Below, piece by piece: positions 1-8,092 of a stretch of 64,000 nucleotides of DNA (position 1 is its first letter; the number at the start of each line of letters is the position of its first letter). The notes under the pieces were generated by a model. It did not search any database and was not told the origin of the DNA. It was given only the letters and a program-made list of their open reading frames with translations. The translations under genes and the position numbers were made by a program. Origin of the DNA: Leucobacter sp. L43 (GTDB lineage: Bacteria > Actinomycetota > Actinomycetes > Actinomycetales > Microbacteriaceae); assembly GCF_016597785.1 (NCBI RefSeq), contig NZ_JAENJG010000001.1:930001-994000 (forward strand), given 5' to 3'.

Positions 1-535
1 GCCCGGCCTGGGCGCGGTCGGCTACGACCTCGCCTTCGGCGGCAACTTCTACGCCATCGTCGAGCTCGAACGGCTCGGCATCGAGTGGCATGAGGATCGC
101 CGCAACCAGAGCGAGCTGCTCGCCGCAGGCCTGTCGATCATGGATGCCATCAACGCGACGGCCGAGCCCGTGCACCCCGAGCGCCCCGACATCCGCGGGG
201 TGCACCACGTCTATCTGCAGGCACCCGGTTCGACGGCGCAGCACTCCCGCCACGCGATGGCGATCCACCCGGGCTGGTTCGACCGCTCCCCCTGCGGCAC
301 GGGAACGAGCGCCCGCATGGCGCAGCTGCACGCCCGCGGCGAGCTGCCGCTCGACACGGAGTTCATCAACGACTCCTACATCGGTTCCCGTTTCCACGGC
401 ACGCTCATCGCCGAGACCGAGGTCGGCGGTCGCCCCGCGGTCATCCCGACGATTCGAGGTCGCGCCTGGGTGACCGGCACCGCCCAGTACTTCCTCGACC
501 CCAGCGACCCGTTCCCGAACGGCTTCCTCCTGTGA
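1..535 (+). CDS. 4-hydroxyproline epimerase (proline racemase family), 3' part
   Basis: The gene runs in from the left edge; about 177 C-terminal residues are present. The reading frame begins at base 2. Proline-racemase-family epimerases use two cysteines to invert C-alpha of trans-4-hydroxy-L-proline, giving the cis-D form. The second catalytic cysteine lies in DRSPCGTGTSARMAQL, the form typical of 4-hydroxyproline epimerases; trans-3-hydroxyproline dehydratases carry Thr there. The DLAFGGNFYAIV strand near the edge is also typical of the family. The stop overlaps the next start by 4 bp (GTGA), so it heads or continues the operon of dehydrogenase subunits downstream. The first catalytic Cys is outside the window. 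Confidence 0.88.
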   Translation, partial: PGLGAVGYDLAFGGNFYAIVELERLGIEWHEDRRNQSELLAAGLSIMDAINATAEPVHPERPDIRGVHHVYLQAPGSTAQHSRHAMAIHPGWFDRSPCGTGTSARMAQLHARGELPLDTEFINDSYIGSRFHGTLIAETEVGGRPAVIPTIRGRAWVTGTAQYFLDPSDPFPNGFLL

Positions 536-1551
536 GCGGCGCATCGGCAGCGCTGCCCTACTTCACGGCTGCGGACATCACGCGGCTCCTGCCGATCCCC
601 GACGCCATCGCGGCACTGCGCGCTGCGCTGCGCGACGACGTCGATCCCGAGCGCGACGCGCCGCGCCTGTTCAGCGACTTTCCCGGAGGCGAATTCTTGC
701 TGATGCCCGCCCAGGGAACCCGATTCAGCGGGTTGAAAGCCCTGACCGTGGCGCCTGAGAACCCCGCTCGCGGTCTCGCGAAGATTCAGGGGGTGTACAT
801 CGTGTACTCGTCAGACACCGCTGAGCCCCTCGCGATCCTCGAGGGAGCCTCCCTCACGGCGATCCGCACCCCCGCGGTCGCGCTGCTCGCGGTGCAGCAT
901 CTCGTGGCGATCGCGCCGCCCGGAGGTGAGCCCGCGCCTCATCCGCGCATCCTCGTGTTCGGCGCCGGGGTGCAGGCGGCAGCGCACATTCGGGCCGCCG
1001 CCACCGCGTTTCCCGACGCGACGTTCGACGTGGTCGGGCGCCGACCGGCGCGAGTGGATGCGATGATCGAAGCACTCTCGGGTGCCGGCGAGACCCGCGG
1101 AGTCTCCATTCGCAATCGCACCGGCAGCGCGGAGGCCGCGGTACCCGAGGCCGACATCATTCTGTGCACCACATCGACGAGCACGCCCCTGTTCGACGGC
1201 GCTCTGGTCGCCGAGCACGCCGTCGTCGCCGCGAACGGGACCCACGGCACGGACAAGCGCGAACTCGATGACGCGCTGATCGAACGCTCCGATCTGGTCG
1301 TCGAAGGCCGCGCGTCCGCGCAGCGGGAGAACGGAAATCTCACCGCCCTCGACGCAGAGGTGTGGGGCAGCGCCAGTGCGCCCGCCAACCTGCGGGATCT
1401 CGTCACCGGCGACATGCGGCGCACCCCCGGCCGCCCCGCGGTGTTCACCGGCGTCGGCATGGCTTGGGAGGACTTGATCTGCGCGTCTGCGGTGCTCGAA
1501 TCCGCCGCCCGGAGGGACGCGGCGCCTCCACGGGCCGAGGGAGCGTCGTGA
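532..1551 (+). CDS. ornithine cyclodeaminase / mu-crystallin family protein
   Basis: A 339-residue protein with the Rossmann nucleotide-binding motif GAGVQAAAHIRAA at about 144-156 and conserved Lys in SGLKALTV near 69 and Arg near 112. Family members are ornithine or lysine cyclodeaminases and NAD(P)H-dependent delta-1-pyrroline-2-carboxylate (or ketimine) reductases. Beside a hydroxyproline epimerase and an imino-acid dehydrogenase, reduction of pyrroline-2-carboxylate-type intermediates is the best guess, as in known hydroxyproline clusters. The GTG start overlaps the upstream stop by 4 bp. The substrate is not settled by sequence; true cyclodeaminase activity remains possible. Confidence 0.8.
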   Translation: MSGASAALPYFTAADITRLLPIPDAIAALRAALRDDVDPERDAPRLFSDFPGGEFLLMPAQGTRFSGLKALTVAPENPARGLAKIQGVYIVYSSDTAEPLAILEGASLTAIRTPAVALLAVQHLVAIAPPGGEPAPHPRILVFGAGVQAAAHIRAAATAFPDATFDVVGRRPARVDAMIEALSGAGETRGVSIRNRTGSAEAAVPEADIILCTTSTSTPLFDGALVAEHAVVAANGTHGTDKRELDDALIERSDLVVEGRASAQRENGNLTALDAEVWGSASAPANLRDLVTGDMRRTPGRPAVFTGVGMAWEDLICASAVLESAARRDAAPPRAEGAS

Positions 1552-2288
1552 TGCCGACGTCCGATCCCGCCGTCGCCGTTCGCTCGACGCCCGCCGTCGA
1601 GCGCGTCGCGCGACCCCGGTACCTCCGCGAGACGGTCCTCGAACGGCTGCGCACGGCGATCATCACCGGAGAGCTCGCCGAAGGCGCGCTCTTCTCAGCG
1701 CCGATGCTCGGGCAGGCACTCGGCGTGTCCGCCACTCCCGTGCGCGAGGCGATGATGGATCTCGCCCGTGAAGGCCTCGTGGAGACCGTGAAGAACAAGG
1801 GCTTTCGCATCACGCGCATGTCGGAAGACGACCTGGACGACCTGGCCCAGGTCAGACTGCTGCTGGAGCCCCCCGCGATGCACCTCATCGCCGGTCGCGT
1901 CACCGACGTGGAGCGCACGGCACTCCGCGAGGTCGCCGAAGCGTGCGCAGCGGCGGCAGAACGCGAAGATCTGCAGCAGTACCTGCAGCTCGATCGCGCA
2001 TTCCATGCCCGACTGCTCTCCCTGACGGGGAATCAGCAGCTCGTCGTTCTCGCGACCGAGCTGCGTCTGCGCACCCGCATGTACGGGCTCATCGCCCTTG
2101 CACGGGACGGACAGCTCGCAGCCTCGGCGCAAGAGCATCACGATCTCGTCGAGCAGCTGCACCGAGGTGATGCGGACGCAGCCGAGCATCTGCTCCGTCA
2201 GCACATCGGTCATGCACGGGCGCTGTGGGCGACGGGGACGGAGAGTGGCCCGAGCGCCGATGAACTGACGCGGAGGCGGGACACGTGA
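1551..2288 (+). CDS. GntR-family transcriptional regulator, FCD domain
   Basis: A 245-residue regulator. A winged helix-turn-helix lies at about 25-90 (RETVLERLRTAIITGEL, then GQALGVSATPVREAM) and an all-helical FCD ligand-binding domain follows to about 230. The Asp/His pattern seen in metal-binding FCD domains is partly visible (DRAFHARLLSLTGN). The ATG at 1551 shares one base with the previous stop; a GTG at 1548 is also possible. FadR-subgroup regulators commonly repress neighbouring amino-acid or sugar-acid catabolism, and HypR of Sinorhizobium hydroxyproline genes is of this type. It probably responds to hydroxyproline or an intermediate. A candidate operator is the inverted repeat at 10300-10316. 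Confidence 0.88.
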   Translation: MPTSDPAVAVRSTPAVERVARPRYLRETVLERLRTAIITGELAEGALFSAPMLGQALGVSATPVREAMMDLAREGLVETVKNKGFRITRMSEDDLDDLAQVRLLLEPPAMHLIAGRVTDVERTALREVAEACAAAAEREDLQQYLQLDRAFHARLLSLTGNQQLVVLATELRLRTRMYGLIALARDGQLAASAQEHHDLVEQLHRGDADAAEHLLRQHIGHARALWATGTESGPSADELTRRRDT

Positions 2289-3442
2289 CGCGGGGCCCAT
2301 CCGACGTGCTCATCATCGGAGCGGGAATCATGGGGTGCGCCACGGCGTATTTCGCAGCCCGAGCCGGCCTCTCGGTGACCGTGCTCGAACGGGAGCTCCC
2401 GGTCAGCGGTTCGACTTCCCGGTGCGAGGGCAACATCCTCGTGAGCGACAAGGAGCTCGGCCCCGAGCTCGAGCTCACCCACTACTCACTCGACATCTGG
2501 CGCGGCGAACTCGCCGAATTCGGGCGCTTCTGGGAGTTCGAGGCGAAAGGCGGCATCATCGTCGCTTCTCGCGAGTCCAGCCTGGCCTCGCTCGAGCGCT
2601 TCTCCGCCAGTCAGCGCGCGTTCGGGATCCGGTCGGAGCGTCTGGATCCCGGAGCACTGCGCGAGTACGAGCCGCTCGTGACCGAGAGTGCGCTCGGAGC
2701 CGCGTACTACCCGGACGACTGTCAAGTGCAGCCGATCCTCGCGGCTTCCACCTTCCTCCGGCTCGCCCGCGGCCTCGGCGCCGAGCTGGTCACCCGCGCG
2801 CCGGTGACCGCGCTGCTGCGCGATGGCGACCGGGTCGTGGGTGCTCGAACCCCCAGGGGGGATTTCAGCGCGGCCCACATCGTGAACACGGCGGGCGCCT
2901 GGGCCGGCAGCATCGGCGACCTCGCAGGAGTGCGGGTGCCCGTGCTGCCACGACGGGGATTCGTTCTGGTCACCGAACCGCTGCCGCCCCGCGTGCACCA
3001 CAAGGTGTACGCCGCCGAATACGTCGACAACGTCGGAAGCGCGGACGCCGGCCTGCAGGCCTCACCCGTCGTCGAGGGCACGCCGGCGGGCACGATTCTG
3101 ATCGGTTCGAGTCGGGAGCGCGTCGGGTTCGACCGAACCGTCAGCGTGCCGGCGCTGCGCTCCATCGCACGGAACGCGATCGAACTGTTCCCCTTCCTCG
3201 CAGGTACGCGCATGCTGCGGCACTATCACGGGTTCCGGCCCTACTGCCCCGATCACCTGCCCGTGATCGGCCCTGATCCTCGCGCGCCCGGCCTCTGGCA
3301 CGCCGCAGGCCATGAGGGCGCCGGCATCGGACTCGCCGCTGGCACCGGAAAGCTCCTCGCCCAGGCGCTCTCCGGCGACGCTCCCGAACTCCCCCTGCAC
3401 CCCTTCCGCCCCGAACGCTTCGATGAGGAGGTATCGGCATGA
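2285..3442 (+). CDS. FAD-dependent D-amino-acid-oxidase-type subunit (D-hydroxyproline dehydrogenase beta-like)
   Basis: A 385-residue protein of the DAO/glycine oxidase family. The N-terminal dinucleotide fold is LIIGAGIMGCATAYFAARAG (about 9-28), and the C-terminal HAAGHEGAGIGLAAGTGK closes the FAD site. Together with the next two genes it matches the alpha/beta/gamma D-hydroxyproline dehydrogenases, and also HcnABC hydrogen-cyanide synthase and opine oxidases, which share this three-part plan. This subunit should oxidise cis-4-hydroxy-D-proline to the pyrroline. The epimerase in the same operon favours hydroxyproline. Starts with GTG overlapping the GntR stop by 4 bp, so translation is probably coupled. 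Confidence 0.85.
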   Translation: MTRGPSDVLIIGAGIMGCATAYFAARAGLSVTVLERELPVSGSTSRCEGNILVSDKELGPELELTHYSLDIWRGELAEFGRFWEFEAKGGIIVASRESSLASLERFSASQRAFGIRSERLDPGALREYEPLVTESALGAAYYPDDCQVQPILAASTFLRLARGLGAELVTRAPVTALLRDGDRVVGARTPRGDFSAAHIVNTAGAWAGSIGDLAGVRVPVLPRRGFVLVTEPLPPRVHHKVYAAEYVDNVGSADAGLQASPVVEGTPAGTILIGSSRERVGFDRTVSVPALRSIARNAIELFPFLAGTRMLRHYHGFRPYCPDHLPVIGPDPRAPGLWHAAGHEGAGIGLAAGTGKLLAQALSGDAPELPLHPFRPERFDEEVSA

Positions 3443-3834
3443 CACGGCGAACCCGTCGCGCCGCAGCCCGCCCCGATCCCGCTCCCGAGGAAGCGGCCGG
3501 CGATGTCGTCGCCGCGTTCGACGGTGCCCCGATCTTCGCGCCCCGCGGCGCGAGTATCGCTGCTGCCCTCATCTCCTCCGGCCGGACGTCGTGGCGCAGC
3601 ACGCGCGATGGCGAGCGCCGGGGCATCTTCTGCGGCATCGGCGTGTGCTTCGATTGCCTGGTCGAGGTCGACGGGGAGTCGGGACAACGCGCCTGCATGA
3701 TCCCCCTGCGCGCTGGCATGGACGTCCGCTCGGCCACCGGAGCATCGACTCCCGAATCGGGCGGAGAGGCACCCGCGGGGCTTGACGCCGCTCCGCCCGC
3801 TGACACGCGCGCTGCCGGCGGAGGACGCGCATGA
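3439..3834 (+). CDS. small [2Fe-2S] subunit (D-hydroxyproline dehydrogenase gamma-like, HcnA family)
   Basis: A 131-residue protein with a plant-ferredoxin-like cluster site: Cys65, Cys70, Cys73 (CGIGVCFDC) and Cys86 (QRACMIP). The size and motif match HcnA and the gamma subunit of heteromeric D-proline/hydroxyproline dehydrogenases, which carries electrons between the two flavin subunits or to the respiratory chain. About 40 low-complexity residues at the C-terminus (Ala/Gly/Pro-rich) look dispensable. ATGA overlap with both neighbours indicates stoichiometric, coupled synthesis. Confidence 0.85.
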   Translation: MTRRTRRAAARPDPAPEEAAGDVVAAFDGAPIFAPRGASIAAALISSGRTSWRSTRDGERRGIFCGIGVCFDCLVEVDGESGQRACMIPLRAGMDVRSATGASTPESGGEAPAGLDAAPPADTRAAGGGRA

Positions 3835-5357
3835 GCGACCAGACCGGACTCTCGGGAAGCGATCCGATCGCGCCACCGCTGCGCCGCACGGCATCGCAGC
3901 CGCACGCCGACGTCATCGTCGTGGGAGCGGGACCCGCCGGGCTCGCTGCGGCTGCCACCGCGTCCGAGTCGGGGGCATCGGTCATCGTGATCGACAGTGC
4001 TGAGCAACCTGGAGGCCAATACTGGCGGCACCGCAGTGAGGCCGCCGGTGACGACGACGGCGCCCTGCATCACGGCTGGCAGGAGTACCTCGCGCTGCGC
4101 GCGCGGTTCGACGCTGGAATGGGTGCCGGGGCGATCCGCTACATTCCCGCGACGAGCGTGTGGATGGTGCAGCGGACGCCCCCGGCTTCGCCCGATGCGG
4201 TGCCCTGCTTCACGCTTCGGCTGGCTCCCTCGTACGGGCCGGGCGCGGGCGCCGCGACCACCGTTCGGGCGCGCACGCTCGTGCTCGCGACCGGAGGGTA
4301 CGATCGGCAGATCCCGCTTCCCGGCTGGCACCTCCCGGGCGTCATGGCAGCCGGGGGCATACAAGCCTTCATCAAGCAGAACGGCGCCTTGCCGGGTTCC
4401 CGTTTCGTCATCGCAGGCACTGGCCCGTTCCTCCTGCCCGTCGCTTCGAACATCGCGCACTCGGGGGGCCGCGTCACGTCCGTCCTCGAATCATCGTCGC
4501 TCGTCGGCTGGCTCCCTCGAGCCCATCGCGCATTCGGTGTCCCCGCAAAGGGCGCCGAAGGGGCGGAGTACATCGCCACCTTCCTGCGTCGACGCATTCC
4601 GTATCGACGTCGCACGGTCATCACCGAGATTCTCGGAGACTCCCATGTGGAGGCCGTGCGCACCGCGCGGATCGGGCGGTCGGGGGAAGTAGAGCCGAAG
4701 AGCTCCCGCATCATCGAGGACGTCGACGCCGTCGGACTGGGATGGGGCTTCACGCCGCAGCTCGAGCTTCCCGTGCAACTGGGGGCCCAGACGAGGCTCG
4801 ACGCGGACGGCTCACTGGTGGCGGTCGTCGACCAGAACCAGCGATCCTCCGTGCCGGGGCTCTTCCTCGCGGGTGAACTGACCGGGGTCGGCGGCGCAGT
4901 GCTCGCGGTACTCGAAGGCACCGTCGCCGGCCGGGCGGCCGCCGCAGACGCAACCGGTGAGATCGGGAGCGCGACGACGGCGGAGCTTCGGGCGATGCGG
5001 CGTCAACGCTCGTTCGCGGAGGCGATGCATCTCGCGCATCCGGTACCCGAGGGCTGGGAGCAGCGCCTCCACACCGACACGATCGTCTGCCGATGCGAGG
5101 AAGTGCGCTACGGCGCCCTCTCCCACGCCCGCGAAGTGCTCTCGGGCGAGGACTCCCGCACGCAGAAGGGTGTGACGCGCGCCGGGATGGGCTGGTGCCA
5201 GGGTCGTGTCTGCGGATACGCAGTCACCTGCATCGCCGGAGCGCCCGCTCCCTCTCGGGCGGGCGCACGGGATTCCGCCGCGTCTCTTGCACAGACGAAT
5301 CACCGGCCGATCGCGCAACCGATCCCGCTCTCCGCACTCCTCGACGTCGAGGAGTGA
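3831..5357 (+). CDS. FAD/NAD(P)-dependent oxidoreductase with BFD-like [2Fe-2S] tail (alpha-like subunit)
   Basis: A 508-residue large subunit. The FAD-binding motif [15 protein letters not shown] lies near 30-45, a second nucleotide fold (VIAGTGPFLLPVA) in the middle, and a C-terminal BFD-like [2Fe-2S] site near 420-467 with CRCEEV and WCQGRVCG. This order is that of HcnB and of alpha subunits of heteromeric D-hydroxyproline dehydrogenase. With the two preceding genes it should form an oxidase complex that feeds electrons onward. It is the last gene of the operon; its final codons form part of a strong hairpin (5319-5367). Confidence 0.87.
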   Translation: MSDQTGLSGSDPIAPPLRRTASQPHADVIVVGAGPAGLAAAATASESGASVIVIDSAEQPGGQYWRHRSEAAGDDDGALHHGWQEYLALRARFDAGMGAGAIRYIPATSVWMVQRTPPASPDAVPCFTLRLAPSYGPGAGAATTVRARTLVLATGGYDRQIPLPGWHLPGVMAAGGIQAFIKQNGALPGSRFVIAGTGPFLLPVASNIAHSGGRVTSVLESSSLVGWLPRAHRAFGVPAKGAEGAEYIATFLRRRIPYRRRTVITEILGDSHVEAVRTARIGRSGEVEPKSSRIIEDVDAVGLGWGFTPQLELPVQLGAQTRLDADGSLVAVVDQNQRSSVPGLFLAGELTGVGGAVLAVLEGTVAGRAAAADATGEIGSATTAELRAMRRQRSFAEAMHLAHPVPEGWEQRLHTDTIVCRCEEVRYGALSHAREVLSGEDSRTQKGVTRAGMGWCQGRVCGYAVTCIAGAPAPSRAGARDSAASLAQTNHRPIAQPIPLSALLDVEE

Positions 5358-5367
5358 GCGGGATCGG
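5319..5367 (+). terminator. large hairpin overlapping the 3' end of the oxidoreductase gene
   Basis: An inverted repeat of two stacked stems: CCGATCCCGCT pairs with AGCGGGATCGG (11 bp) and CACTCCTCGA pairs with TCGAGGAGTG (10 bp), separated by a CG loop and a 5-nt bulge on the left arm. The last 13 codons and the stop are inside the structure. It lies between convergent operons (livF starts its 3' end 16 bp on), so a bidirectional terminator is likely. No clear T tract follows. Confidence 0.6.
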
Positions 5368-5382
5368 CCGCGCCCAGCGCTC

Positions 5383-6093
5383 CTAGGCCCCCAGGTACGC
5401 CTCGATCACTCTCGGGTCCGCGGCGAGTTCCGCCGCCGACCCCTGCATCGTCACGCGCCCTGATTCGAGCACGTAGCCCCGATGCGCGATCTTCAGAGCC
5501 GCCCGCGCGTTCTGCTCGACCAGGAGCACCGTCGTGCCCTGGGCGTTCACGCGCTGCACGATCTCCATGACCTGCTTCGCGATGAGCGGCGCCAATCCCA
5601 TCGAGGGCTCGTCGAGCAGGAGGAGCTTCGGTCCGCCGACGAGTGCCCGCCCGAGCGCGAGCATCTGCTGCTCACCGCCGGAGAGCGTGCCGCCCTGCTG
5701 CCCGCGACGCTCGGCGAGCCTCGGCATGAGCTCGTAGGCCTCCTCCGCTCTCCGCGCGATGACCTTCTGGTCTTTCACGAGGTAGCCTCCGAGCAACAGG
5801 TTCTCGTGCACCGTCATCGTGGAGAAGATGCGCCGCCCCTCGGGAATGTGGAGCAGCCCGGCTCCGACCGCATCCCAAGGCTGCATGCGCAGGAGGTCGT
5901 GATCCCCCCAGCGCGCCCGGCCCGTCTTGGCGCGCACGAGACCGGAGATCATCGACAGGGTCGACGTCTTTCCGGCTCCATTGTTCCCGAGGAGCGACAC
6001 GATCTCTCCCTCGCGCACGGTCAGACTGAGGTCGCGCAGTGCGTGCACGCGGTGGTAGTACAGGTCGATGTTCTCGAGCACCAAGTCGCTCAT
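5383..6093 (-). CDS. livF: branched-chain amino acid-type ABC transporter ATPase LivF
   Basis: A 236-residue ABC ATPase of the LivF class. Walker A is GNNGAGKTS (about 37-45), the signature is LSGGEQQMLALGRAL, and Walker B is LLLLDEPSMGL. Overlaps livG by 4 bp (ATGA) and is the last gene of livKHMGF. LivF pairs with LivG as the nucleotide-binding heterodimer that powers uptake of hydrophobic amino acids or related compounds. Convergence with a hydroxyproline operon suggests hydroxyproline or proline as cargo, which is inference. Confidence 0.93.
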   Translation of the reverse strand: MSDLVLENIDLYYHRVHALRDLSLTVREGEIVSLLGNNGAGKTSTLSMISGLVRAKTGRARWGDHDLLRMQPWDAVGAGLLHIPEGRRIFSTMTVHENLLLGGYLVKDQKVIARRAEEAYELMPRLAERRGQQGGTLSGGEQQMLALGRALVGGPKLLLLDEPSMGLAPLIAKQVMEIVQRVNAQGTTVLLVEQNARAALKIAHRGYVLESGRVTMQGSAAELAADPRVIEAYLGA

Positions 6094-6911
6094 GCGTCCT
6101 CCTCTTCGCCGAGATACGCGGCGATCACCGCGGGGTCTTGCTTGATCTGCTGCGGGGTGCCATCGGCGATCTCGGTGCCGTAGTTCAGCACGACGATCCG
6201 CTCAGAGACCTGCATCACGAGCCCCATGTCGTGCTCGATCAGCACGATGCTCACGCCGAGATCGCGAATCCTGCGGATCAGGTGCATCAGTTCGATCTTC
6301 TCGCTGTGGTTCAGGCCGGCGCCGGGCTCGTCGAGCAGCAGCAGCTTCGGCTGGGTCGCGAGCGCCCGCGCGATCTCGACGCGCCGCTGCTCGCCGTACG
6401 GCAGCTGGGTCACCAGCAACTCGTCGTCCGCACGAAATCCCACGAAGTCGAGCCAGCCGCGCGCATCCTCCGCGCACTGCGCTTCGCTGCGGGTGTAGCG
6501 CGGCGTGTGCAGCATCGCGTCGAAGACGTTCTGACGCAGATGCGCGTGCATCGCGGTCTTCACGTTGTCGAGCACGCTCATCTCCTTGAAGAGCCGCACA
6601 TTCTGGAAGGTACGAGCCATTCCGAGCTGCGTGACCGCCGACGGCTTGCGCCGCGCGATCGACTCTCCGTCGAAGACGACCGTGCCCCGGTCGGGCCGGT
6701 AGAAGCCCGAGATGCAGTTGAACGCGCTCGTCTTCCCCGCTCCGTTCGGCCCGATCACGGAGACGATCTCGCCCTCGTGCACGGAGAACGAGAGACCGTC
6801 CACGGCTTTGATCCCGCCGAACGATACCGCGAGGTCGGCGACTTCGAGCAGCACCCGCGCGGTTCCGCTCGGCCGAGCCCCTGGCTCGGTCAGCTGTGAG
6901 GTGTCGCTCAT
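6090..6911 (-). CDS. livG: branched-chain amino acid-type ABC transporter ATPase LivG
   Basis: A 273-residue ATPase. Walker A GPNGAGKTSAFN lies near 49-60, the signature has the LivG form LPYGEQRRVEIARAL, and Walker B is LLLLDEPGAGL. The end IKQDPAVIAAYLGEEE is the usual LivG C-terminal motif. ATGA overlaps on both sides (livM and livF) show tight coupling in the operon. Confidence 0.93.
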   Translation of the reverse strand: MSDTSQLTEPGARPSGTARVLLEVADLAVSFGGIKAVDGLSFSVHEGEIVSVIGPNGAGKTSAFNCISGFYRPDRGTVVFDGESIARRKPSAVTQLGMARTFQNVRLFKEMSVLDNVKTAMHAHLRQNVFDAMLHTPRYTRSEAQCAEDARGWLDFVGFRADDELLVTQLPYGEQRRVEIARALATQPKLLLLDEPGAGLNHSEKIELMHLIRRIRDLGVSIVLIEHDMGLVMQVSERIVVLNYGTEIADGTPQQIKQDPAVIAAYLGEEEDA

Positions 6912-8092
6912 CGTCGTCCCTCCTCGTCATTCGGTGCTGTTGCAGGGTCGCTGGCGGGGCTGCCGGTCGTGTCACCCGCGTTCTCGACGACGCCCACCAC
7001 GCCGACGCTCTCCGTCGGCGGCACCTCTGAAATCTGCCGCTTCTTCAAGAACGGCAGTATGGCGTTCGCCGGCCAGATGCCCCGCGGGCGGAAGATCATC
7101 GCGACGACGAGCAGCACGCCGAACAGGAGGAAGCGCCACTCGCTGAACTCGCGGAGGAACTCGGGGGCGAGCGAAACGAAGAGCGCCCCGATGATGACGC
7201 CGGGCGTCGAGCCCATCCCGCCCAGCACGACAGCCATCAGCACGAGCGCCGAGTACAGGAATTCGAAGCTGTTCGGGGCGATCGCCGAGAGATGGCCGGC
7301 CATCAGCGTTCCGGCGAACCCGCCCCACACCGCGCCGATGATGTACGCGAGCAGCTTGGTCGCATACCCGTTGATCCCCATCGCCTCGCTCACGTCTTCG
7401 TCGTCTCGCACCGACTTCCATGCGCGGCCGAGCTTCCCTCTGCCGAGGCGCGACACCGCCACAACGGCGACCCCGATGCCGACGAAGAGCACGAAGTAGT
7501 AGAACAGCACCTTGGCATTGAAATGGATCCCGAGGATGTCGAGGCCGTCGGAGAACGACCACCCGAAGAACGACCACGTCGGGATGCCGTGGATGCCGCT
7601 CGGGCCGCCCGTGATCTGCAGATTGTTGGCCGTGATCCGGATGATCTCACCGAACCCGAGCGTCACGATCGCGAGATAGTCGCTCCGCAGGCGCAGGGTC
7701 GGGCCCCCGATGATGACGCCGGCGAGGATGCAGGCGATCACCACGAACGGGATCGTCTCGAGCATCGAGAGCCCGAACTGCGTCGTGAGGATCCCGCTCG
7801 TGTAGGCGCCGACGGCCATGAACGCGATGTACCCGAGATCGAGGAGTCCCGCGTAGCCGACGACGACGTTCAAACCCATCGCGAGGACGATGTAGATGAA
7901 GGCCGAGGTGAGGATCGAGATGATGTACGGCGTCGCGGTGACGAACGGGAGGATCGCCGCCGCGGCGAAGAGCACGATCCCGAGCACCTTCATGAAGCGT
8001 TCGGGAGCGAGAAGCCCGCGGATGGCCGGCGGGCGTTCGAGCGTGGGTTTCGGCGCCTGCAGGCGCGGAGTCTTCGGTCGGGCCATGGTCAT
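6908..8092 (-). CDS. livM: ABC transporter permease LivM
   Basis: A 394-residue membrane protein of the LivM family with about ten hydrophobic segments starting near residue 35 and the conserved loop VTLGFGEIIRITANNLQITGG. The start ATG at 8092 overlaps the livH stop by 4 bp (ATGA); a second ATG two codons in is also possible. The C-terminal 45 residues are acidic, Pro/Thr/Ala-rich and probably disordered, longer than needed for the fold. Forms the heterodimeric channel with LivH. Confidence 0.92.
   Translation of the reverse strand: MTMARPKTPRLQAPKPTLERPPAIRGLLAPERFMKVLGIVLFAAAAILPFVTATPYIISILTSAFIYIVLAMGLNVVVGYAGLLDLGYIAFMAVGAYTSGILTTQFGLSMLETIPFVVIACILAGVIIGGPTLRLRSDYLAIVTLGFGEIIRITANNLQITGGPSGIHGIPTWSFFGWSFSDGLDILGIHFNAKVLFYYFVLFVGIGVAVVAVSRLGRGKLGRAWKSVRDDEDVSEAMGINGYATKLLAYIIGAVWGGFAGTLMAGHLSAIAPNSFEFLYSALVLMAVVLGGMGSTPGVIIGALFVSLAPEFLREFSEWRFLLFGVLLVVAMIFRPRGIWPANAILPFLKKRQISEVPPTESVGVVGVVENAGDTTGSPASDPATAPNDEEGRR

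Noticed and set aside
2285-5357. Hydrogen-cyanide synthase HcnABC or opine oxidase
   Set aside because: Same domain plan, but the epimerase and the nearby KGSADH favour D-hydroxyproline dehydrogenase; kept as an alternative only.
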